From Taiwanofungus camphoratus (taxonomy: Eukaryota > Basidiomycota > Agaricomycetes > Polyporales > Taiwanofungaceae): a stretch of DNA of 64,000 bases. This document shows positions 56,901 to 64,000 of this stretch, piece by piece. A model generated the notes under the pieces. It was given only the letters and a program-made list of their open reading frames with translations. It was not told the DNA's origin and ran no database searches. Position 1 is the stretch's first letter; every line of letters starts with the position of its first letter. The DNA is taken from assembly GCA_003999685.1 (NCBI GenBank), contig CP021223.1:806001-870000 (forward strand), written 5' to 3'. The translations under genes were made by a program, and so were the position numbers.

Positions 56901-57606
56901 TAGTCGTCCAATTGACCAATGCAGAGCGGTTCCCCGACATCCATTCTGGAGAATCGATCACGGCGTCCAGTGTCAGGGCGTGTTTACAGCATTGAGATAT
57001 TGAGACTTGCCTGCGCTGATGTCAGAGTAGACCTGTACATCATGTGCCTTGCCGTCATTAGAGGTCGCCTCGAGCGCCAAGTAAGAGAATGGGATGGACT
57101 GCTGGACCCAGTCTGACGGCTGTACGAGGATGAATGGTGCGCTCGGAGAACCGGCAGTAAACGAATGGCTGACCTCGATTGGAGTAAGAAAAGTGGCAGT
57201 AAGGTTCATCGGACCGGCCTGAATATTCATGATCGTACGCGTAGGGGTGAGCTGGAAATTTGTCATGGTGGTAGCATTGGGTCCGGGGTAGTTCCCAAAC
57301 CATCTATAGGTCGTGTTGTCGATCCTTATGTGGCCAGCCCACCCGAGAATATGGTTCTGGGGAAATAGTCAGTACCATCATGGAATGGAGAAGAGGACCG
57401 CGGACCCCATCGGCATCCCAGAATGTCGGCCAGGTATTCGTCGTCTGTGAGGTTGGACCAAAAGATAGCCACGCGCTGAAGTAAGGCGAGCCAACGGCTA
57501 ATGGGACAAAGGCAGGCCGGATAGCCTGGGCCGACAAGTTACTTTGACAATGGGCGAGAGAGAACAAGAAAGAAAGGACGACAAATTCCAGCAGGCCGAG
57601 TAGCAT
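53997..57606 (-). CDS. glutaminase A-type protein with C-terminal membrane anchor, copy 2
   Basis: It is a paralogue of copy 1, in the opposite orientation. The signal is MLLGLLEFVVLSFLFSLAHC, then VPLAVGSPYFSAWLSFGPTS. Core blocks repeat those of copy 1: TATFLTPIEVSH, SGNRSALVNWTTIATDSSAL, EDGTAYFAMASVRG, VVWSVGYVRDPVIQYTSSTG, FCTSMHRLGS-type frames in the wrong phase beside the true EVLYAAFPMFLYLNAS-like exon, NMLIMALAHARYTGDGSL, NMTNLAIKGIIGIQAMSEIS and WLAFTAATASNSSVRDQLLA. The membrane anchor is AIVGGVVGGVIGAAALCLAA with RRRRRR after it, and the tail has LREEMQNLRRVMQEIQ and PPSYGDE at the very end. The 3' part is much more GC-rich than the 5' part. I see no break. About 860 residues. 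Confidence 0.9.
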
Positions 57607-58107
57607 CGCTAGGACACTCGGAGAGAGGAAAGATGAGCGATAGTAGGAGAGGGACTACACCAAGCGAGAGGTGCCGTCCATCCTGAGGCTAGCCATGCGG
57701 GCTCTCACGGAGTCAAGTAGAGCGCAACGATTGACAGTTAGGCGCCAACACCTTCCAGCACCATTTTCGTGCCCAAAATTAAACCTGAAGAGGGGAAACG
57801 TTGCGACCAGATCAAGGCGAGAGATCCATCATTTGATGGAGAAACTTGGAGAAAATTGCTTGGCCCTTCCTCGAAGTACGTATTGCACTTTCGGGGAAAA
57901 TTACAGTGGGATAGCCTAAAGACCTGGATAGTTCGCGCGAAGTGTTATGCATGGGGGCTACTTGAGTGTTGAGAGCAGGGTGATAGATTGTATTCACCCA
58001 AGGCTGAAACGCGTCGGAGCAGGAGACACAGTGATCGATCCTGTGAACGCTGATCCATGACATTCACTTGGCTCGACGTTACGCGACGCGTGACCCGGAC
58101 TACTCGG
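57607..58107. other. upstream region of glutaminase copy 2
   Basis: This must hold the promoter of the glutaminase on the minus strand. Plus-strand frames here (for example 57671-57919) are uncharacteristic. No TATA box stands out. Confidence 0.35.
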
Positions 58108-58650
58108 CGCGTCTATGACTTCACGGGAAGTGCGGAATTATTGGCTCTGCAACCACTCCGCACTTTAACCTCGGAATTTCCTTAGGTCCAGGGGAAAATC
58201 ATCTACTCTCATTTTTTTGATTATGTAAAGGAGTGTTTGGGAGAACAATCCCGAGATGAAGAGGCTCGGAAGAGTGCGTTAATTGTCACACACGGCCTGT
58301 AAGCTTTCAAGAGTCGGAGTGTGATTTCCTTTCCGAGCCTGTGAAATTGTCACTCAAGCATGATGATTAAAAAGAAATGAAGGGTCTGGCTTGACCCTAA
58401 CTTGGTGAAATTTGAGGAGGAACACTGGGCAAAGTAAATCTGTTCATCATGGTTGGGAAGCCTATGACCATGTCTGGGTCTTGCAACAGCATATATACAT
58501 CTTGTAGATTGACTACATTGTATTTCATTTTGACAAACCTCTACAATACTATTTAATCCATACCTAAACCATGTTTTATGAGGTTTCATGATAATTGTGG
58601 TGCTAGAATTTTGCACTTCTGGCCATTTTGTGCTTTCTGTGAAGCTGTAA
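58108..58650. mobile_element. non-autonomous TIR element (MITE-like), copy 2
   Basis: A diverged and shortened relative of the element at 26900-27632, in the same orientation. Shared tracts include CTCTGCAACCACT, GAGAACAATCCCGAGA, GTGTGATTTCCT, AAAGAAATGAAGGGTCTG and CATGTCTGGGTCT. The terminal repeats are still visible but weaker (TATGACTTCACGGGAAGTGC at the left, TTTCTGTGAAGCTGTA at the right). 543 bases against 733 means internal deletions. It lies between glutaminase copy 2 and the decayed glutaminase copy. Confidence 0.7.
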
Positions 58651-59089
58651 TAATGATTGAGCAGTGGTATACCATCACCATTGACCTGTCCAAACATACA
58701 ATATTGTACTGTGTGATGATTAACTTCAAACCTTTGATTTATATCATGGATCATATACTAGTAACTCAATGTGAGGGGGGGTTGTGAGACTAGTATCTGC
58801 ACCACACTCATCTGACAGCCAAAGCAGTGAACACAAGTCCCTGTGCTGGGCTAAAGCTCTGAACTATAAATTTGACCCAAATCATAGATGTATGATCAAG
58901 CTGACCTACCTAATCTGCTCCCATATACACAAGATACATGATGATGAATATGCTCATTGTGAACAAGACATGTGCCCATGTCATCACTGATAGATTGTCA
59001 TACACCATTGAAATTTAACTCTGCCACTGCTGTGAATGACATTCAGGCCAACAATGAATGACAGCCTGGAAACAAGTCAGCACCTCATA

Positions 59090-59700
59090 GCAGAATCGTC
59101 TATCCCTAGATGTCCTCACATGCACTAGTACCATCATAAGAATGTCACTGGATTCTAGAATGTTTGTCAGGATCACATAGTCCACATTCTGATGTAGGTA
59201 CCTGCATTCAATGCCTTGGTTGTGAGGGAGATTATTTCAGTATGCAAAAGGATAACCCACATACTAAGAATCAAACAGGTCAGCATTGCGTACAAAGCTG
59301 TCAAAAGATTCTGAAGGAGATCCAATAGACTTTTACACACCTCAACTGGAGTAAGGAAGGTGATTGTCAGGCCCATTGTGCCAACCTGAACCATGAGAAT
59401 TGTGCATTGGTATAATTTCCATTCTTGATAAGTCGGCAGAGTTGGCCGATAAAGAATTGCCAAGCCACCTGTACACTGTTCCGTTGATCCTGATGTGGCC
59501 AGCCCACTCGAAAATTTTGCCCTCTGGATGATTTCGGCATCATTCAATTGTCAAGTATCAAGAACGTCGGCAACATTTTCGTCATTGATGCTCCAAAATT
59601 TGGCCAAGTGTTTGATGGACATAGTCACGCGGATGTAAGAGAGTGAACGGACAACCACAGGAACAGCCGGAAGGCTTGGAAGGATTCGTTGTTTTGTGAA
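59090..59700 (-). pseudogene. decayed glutaminase fragment (third copy)
   Basis: On the minus strand, pieces of the same glutaminase family occur in order but with stops and frame changes and with much of the gene missing: VPVVVRS (near 59665), GWAGHIRINGTVYRWLG-like sequence (59510-59440), GPDNHLPY-type frames next to LTITFLTPVE (59380-59340), then a jump to the region matching SGNMLIMALAHARTSGDG (about 59150-59090). Two thirds of the gene is absent, so it is a remnant, not a functional gene. It supports repeated duplication of this family at the locus. Confidence 0.75.
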
Positions 59701-60906
59701 CGAAAGAAAAAATTAAAGAGATGGCGGTGTGATGAGAATAGACAGACTCCAAGCTACATTGTGAGATCGAGATCGAGAAAGTAACGTCTCGTTGGCGATA
59801 GAGAGAGTATAATTTCCTTACAAGCACAGTCTGAGCCATGGAATAGAGCAGTCGCAATACTTCGAAAAGTATTCGTGAGAGACGATGACACTCGGATGTA
59901 GCCTCTGGCATACTGCAGATAACTCATCGATGCCACAGATATGCACCCATTCAAGACATTGTGAAGTTGTGGTCTGTGACACAATGTCAACGTTGCAGTC
60001 ATTTGGAGGTCGTCAACATTAGGTTACAAGTAACTAGAAACTTACTATTGGAAACTTGTACATCTCAGGTTATGTCAAGGGTTGATCAGAAGGCAGAACA
60101 CTATTGATATCGCCGACACTGAAACATCTCGCGGCCAACTGATCATTTGTTTCATCTCGGTTTGCTACCTTTGCTACCTGTGTTGTTGTTTCAGCTGCGG
60201 AGCAGTGTACTTGCCGTGGCTTTCAGTGCAAAAGCGTGCATTTATCAAATCCAGGTAATTTTCAGCCGTGTTGAGGATGAAAGACGGAGTTCATGGAAAA
60301 GCGAGTGGCACGATACGCGATCGTAAACACGCGACAACGACGCGTACTTATCAAGTCGGACTCGAACCGCTTCAGAGGCTTTTTTGAATCCCTATTTACC
60401 CGTACCAGTGCGTTGCAAGGACTTCAACCTGCATCCAAACCTATGGATGAGTGTGACTCATGAACATCTTCAGGCGACAAGCAGCACCAAGATAGAAGAG
60501 CCTTAAGTAGCACAATCAAACTTGTACTAAATACCCCTTACTGCTGTGAGAAGGCAAGACAATAATTGAAGTCAATGCCAGCAACCGAATTCGTTTTCAT
60601 TTGACATGGCAGAGCAAGCACAGCAAGATGCGATCAAATATCACGTAGACATCCATTTAGATTCGACAACGTATCGTTCATCTACATCAATGATCATACA
60701 ATGTCATGGCTTGCTAGAACAAGCCGTCTCATGACCAACTGAGACAAACAGACCGGCCTCTTCAATGGGATGTGAGCGCACTGCTAATCGACGGTATGCG
60801 AGGAGAAGGCCTCGTGAAGACGGGAACACTGACACAAACGGCAAGAAGCGTGTTTAGTAACGACACGTTCAGACAATACGCAAGGGAGTGAGCTGAGGTC
60901 CTTTGC
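59701..60906. other. gene-free spacer
   Basis: About 1.2 kb. The left part may be the old upstream region of the decayed glutaminase. An unexplained plus-strand CTCGAACC near 60360 is not part of a foldable tRNA. No genes or repeats were recognised. Confidence 0.3.
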
Positions 60907-62023
60907 TTACCTAGATCGCACAGAAGCGCTGCGACGCATGGGGGAGCGTGGATCGATCATGGCGTCATAGACAGGGCTTGCAGTATCTACACCAGGCAGG
61001 GTCAGCCCTAAGCCAAGTGGAGTCAAGCCTGCCTGCTGTCCAAGGGTCTGTGCGCTTCGAAAGCTCGATGACGGGTTACGCCTGGGTGACGCAGCGTCAC
61101 TGGGCCGAAGCGGGCGGTGACACGTCAGGCATATACGACCAGCACTGTGTCCGCTATGACTAGAAGAGCCCGAGCCTGAGCTCGAGGAGGAGTGAGAATT
61201 TGAAGCGGGGGACGCTGTGGGTGGAGTGGGCCGGATCGACCGTAAGTCGGTCTGTACATGTGCCTCCGAGTATGTCGCGCTGCGACCAAGTCGACGGTAC
61301 GTGCTGGGTCCGGCTGGCGAGTAGAGGGTGCTGCCGCCACGGCTAGAGAAGTCAGATTCAACCTTCGTAATGCCGGTGGTGGGTGATGAAGAAGTCCTGA
61401 GTTGGCTGCCCGAAGAGCGCACTGGAGACTGCGCGTTGGTGGCAGACTGCACGTTAGTTGGAGGCGACTCAGAGCGAGCAGGTGACCGCTGAGCCGGTCG
61501 TGCAGGAGAGCGTGCAGGCGATGGCTGTGGCTGCGCGTGAGAGCGCGCTAGCAATCGTTGAGGTTGCGCAGGAGAATGTGCTGGCGACCACCGAGGTTGC
61601 GCGGGAGTGTGTGTAAGTGATCGCTGAGGTTGTGCGGGAGGCGAACGTGCAGGAGTCTGCGTCCTGTTTATTGGGGCACGCGAGTCCTGCGGCGCCGGCA
61701 CCGTAGTAGATGAGGCTCGTTGCGACTGCTGGGCTCCTGGTATATTTGGACGAGGGTCCATTTGGACGGACCTCGTGCGTCCTTGCGCCCACGCCGTACG
61801 AAAGGCCTCCTCTGCCTCGATCCTGGTGTGATAGCCCTTATAGATCGAGCCTGGCACTTTCATAACCCTGTCAGCAGCCTCATACCTGCACGACACGGTG
61901 ACGCCCGATTATCTGTGAGTGCTATGCTATCAGGCAAGGCATGCCTACAGCGCTCACTCACCAATCATCGTAGACACCAGGTTCAGTACCAACGGTGACG
62001 AGATAGGCAGCCCACCTCGCCAT
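60907..62023 (-). CDS. RNase H1 N-terminal-domain protein without a nuclease domain
   Basis: Exon 1 reads MARWAAYLVTVGTEPGVYDD and splices through a Trp codon to YEAADRVMKVPGSIYKGYHT, then RIEAEEAFRTAWAQGRTRS. This is the short N-terminal domain of eukaryotic RNase H1 that binds RNA/DNA hybrids or dsRNA (W..C/V..G.Y..W and KGY.T..EAE.AF pattern). The RNase H catalytic domain does not follow. Instead there are about 290 disordered residues rich in Pro, Ser, Arg and Gln with a degenerate repeat (ARSPAQPQRS, AHSPAQPQRL, ARSHAQPQPS), then a CxxC in ICLTCHRPLRPSDAASPRR. About 350 residues. The stop at 60907 overlaps a possible GTAAGC donor, so a further 3' exon is possible. Confidence 0.75.
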
Positions 62024-62507
62024 TTTCTGCGTTCATTCAAGCCCTAACGGCTCTGTGTAGGGGTAAAGAAAGGACATTTTCGAGCCTGCTCGGTATTTGA
62101 CGCCTCCGCGAGGGCGTCGGTCGCGCATACGAAGCTTCGAATTCGCGGAATTCGATCAGAACGCGGTTGTATATAGCATGCCGTCACGAAACGAATACCT
62201 GACTTATGTAAAACACTGATACAACATGGCTGGCCGCGCGGCACTGTAGGTATTATCGTCCCTACATTCAGGAATGCACGAGGAATCTACAAGGTTCACC
62301 CCTTTTCTACTATTGTCAAACCGCAAACCTTGGCAGTGGGATCAGGCCTCAGCATATGCTCAGAGGTGTGTTCAGCGATCAAGAATTCGATGAAGGACCG
62401 CGGAAATCTCTTGCGAACCTTGATGAGCAACTCACCAAGTTACGATGTGCATACCAGAGCTAGATGCTCGACAGCATGTAAGTAGTGTAAAGAACCTCCA
62501 TCCTCCG
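62024..62507. other. spacer between the RNase H1-N and ATG27 genes
   Basis: Both neighbours are on the minus strand. About 480 bases with no recognised feature; it includes the 3' UTR of ATG27 and the promoter of the RNase H1-N gene. Confidence 0.4.
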
Positions 62508-63662
62508 TCATACTGCAATGTATCCTCCTCGACTCGAACTCTGACGTGGCCGAACAGTCGAGCATAGGTGAGAAATAACATCACTAAGCATATAAGGCAC
62601 CTCTCTCCAGAAGTCGCGATGTCTGCAGAGGGCAGGTGAGACAGTCACCGGAAAGTGAGAAGAAAGATTTACGTACGGGATGAGATCTGCGCCTGTTGCA
62701 CCGTATGTTGAGTAGTTATAATACGCGCCTATTGCGAAATACGCTACGAATGCAAGGAAGAGTCTGCGAGCCAATAGGAAGACCATTCAGCTAAGCCCGA
62801 CACATCCCGGCCTTCAGCAGGGACATATAGCGGCGGCTTACAATAGGAAGAAATAACCGACACCAGACCCAACCGCTTTCTCTTTTTGACCTCTGTCATC
62901 ATCAATATCTCCCGCAGGCTCGTCTCCTGCAGGCATGTCCGAACTACTCGAGCCGCAGCCCGATGGTGTACTCCACTCCACTATCATCTGCGAGCCATCA
63001 TATGATGACCAGGATGGTCCAGAGTCTTCTGTTGAGCATAGTAATCGTACGTTGAAGGATTGGGGTATTGGATCGGCGCTCGTTGAGCTGGGGTATGATG
63101 GGCCCTTAAAGGTAACGGACAGACCCTTAGGCGCTGATGATATACAGATGAGATATTCATGAATATTGCACAGGAAAGAGATTGCGCGCGTACAAGAAAG
63201 TGAGGAATAATCCATGTCCTCTGTCGCGGACTTGGCCAGAGGAATCACAGCTACTATACGATCATCGTCGTTTCCTTTCCGGTTCGTTTTTGTCAGGCAT
63301 GCTCTGGTACCTGAGGGACACTAGCAGTGCTACAAATGAGTCATTTTCGCGCAGCTGTGGGCACAGTACACAATGATTTCACCAACCTGATCCACTTCGT
63401 CTACTCGTTCTTGCGGCTGCAGGTCTGCGCAGAGATTGAAGATGACGGTATCAACCATCACACTTGGCGGCGACTCTCTTGTTCGCGACACAGAACGCTC
63501 GCCGGCTAAGGAATTGAGGTCGTAGTTTTGGTCACCATATGATATGTGGCAATCAAATGGATTCCCATCCTCTTGAGCATATGTGAAGGTCGAAAGAAAC
63601 AGGAGCGAAAACGCAAACGTATGAAACTCTAGATGTCGCGGCAGGATCATTCGAACCAGCAT
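62508..63662 (-). CDS. ATG27: autophagy-related protein 27
   Basis: Atg27 is a type I membrane protein that cycles among Golgi, vacuole and Atg9 vesicles. Exon 1 begins MLVRMILPRHLEFHTFAFSL, a signal peptide ending near TYAQEDGNPFDC, followed by the mannose-6-phosphate-receptor-like luminal domain (CHISYGDQNYDLNSLAGERS; VMVDTVIFNLCADLQPQ). The next exons give IPLAKSATEDMDYSSL, VTFKGPSYPSSTSADP and VRLLCSTEDSGPSWSSYDGS. The transmembrane segment and tail are FLAFVAYFAIGAYYNYSTYG, then GADLIPHRDFWREVPYMLSD and SSSRGGYIAV at the end, including a Y-x-x-hydrophobic sorting motif. The second in-frame ATG, four codons on, could be the start. About 280 residues. Confidence 0.9.
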
Positions 63663-63844
63663 TTGGTGTGGTGAATAGTACCAGGAGGCGATTATATGGG
63701 TGCAATTTAGCAGTCAAGCAGTCTTGGGCTGTGCTTGCCGCACGTCGGCCGGATTTGGTCGCGCATGAGGACCCTATCAACTGAATTACGTAAGGCACGC
63801 GAGATCTGGTAAGACCCCAGGAGCACCGGTTGCGCGTCCCTATT

Positions 63845-63855
63845 ACGCGACGCGT
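63845..63855. promoter_or_regulatory. ACGCGACGCGT motif in a divergent promoter
   Basis: This site lies between ATG27 and the gene starting at 63963 and contains ACGCGT, the core of MluI cell-cycle boxes. A similar string (GCGACGCGTGAC) is near 58080 outside any promoter, so the match may be chance. Confidence 0.2.
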
Positions 63856-63962
63856 CACTTACAGCCACAGACGGGCTTGCGCTTGATTTCTCTAGATAGG
63901 CGCCACAACCACATAAAGGACCGGTCTGCATTCAGAGGCTAGCAAACATCTCTTGAACCACT

Positions 63963-64000
63963 ATGGCTACAGTCGACGACCTAATCCCCCTAATCTACCA
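63963..64000 (+). CDS. 5' end of an unidentified gene (partial)
   Basis: An ATG at 63963 opens MATVDDLIPLIYQ and the frame runs off the window. The upstream arrangement (divergent from ATG27, 300 bases apart) fits a real gene start. No family can be named from 13 residues. Confidence 0.35.
   Translation, partial: MATVDDLIPLIY

Noticed and set aside
1-64000. CRISPR arrays, rRNA, or retroelements with identifiable reverse transcriptase or integrase.
   Set aside because: No regularly spaced repeats, no rRNA signature stretches and no polymerase or integrase motifs were seen on either strand.

Overview
The window looks like nuclear DNA of a mushroom-forming basidiomycete (Agaricomycetes, probably a polypore-type wood decayer). 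The genes are broken by many 45-70 base GT..AG introns. The best matches by eye are fungal proteins: TIM17, ATP synthase delta, ATG27, an Hsp9/12 protein, a long AlkB-like protein and secreted-type glutaminases. No rRNA, CRISPR array, operon structure or intact tRNA was seen. All gene spans below run from start codon to stop codon and include introns.

Region by region. 0.8-22.3 kb is a compact housekeeping block: glutamate-cysteine ligase, an RraA-type aldolase-family protein, a VanZ-like membrane protein, an Mmc1-like mitochondrial protein, TIM17, a CDCA7-like zinc-finger protein, SWS1/ZSWIM7, TRM11, a >1000-residue AlkB-like dioxygenase and ATP synthase delta. Several pairs are divergent and share 180-310 base promoters. 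22.3-39 kb is looser accessory DNA. It holds three paralogous O-methyltransferases and one phenol-hydroxylase-type FAD monooxygenase, separated by gene-poor DNA with a TIR element, a large inverted repeat and a small palindromic element. This is the best candidate for a metabolite locus. 39.7-57.6 kb is framed by two membrane-anchored glutaminase paralogues facing each other. Between them lie a BLI-3-like flavin/PNPOx protein, a class III (GABA-type) aminotransferase, a PA-TM-RING ubiquitin ligase and a small heat-shock protein. 58-64 kb holds a second TIR element copy, a decayed third glutaminase copy, an RNase H1 N-terminal-domain protein without a nuclease, ATG27, and the first codons of a gene leaving the window.

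How the genes may work together. Glutaminases (Gln to Glu), the GABA-type aminotransferase (which yields Glu) and glutamate-cysteine ligase (which uses Glu) touch glutamate metabolism, but only the glutaminase pair shows common ancestry. The methyltransferase/monooxygenase set could hydroxylate and O-methylate an aromatic or terpenoid-quinone scaffold; no scaffold-forming enzyme is visible here. TIM17 and ATP synthase delta both carry a TCACGTG site 80-100 bases upstream of their start codons, suggesting shared control of mitochondrial genes.

Limits. Exon boundaries were placed by eye, no database was searched, and family names rest on recognised motifs.
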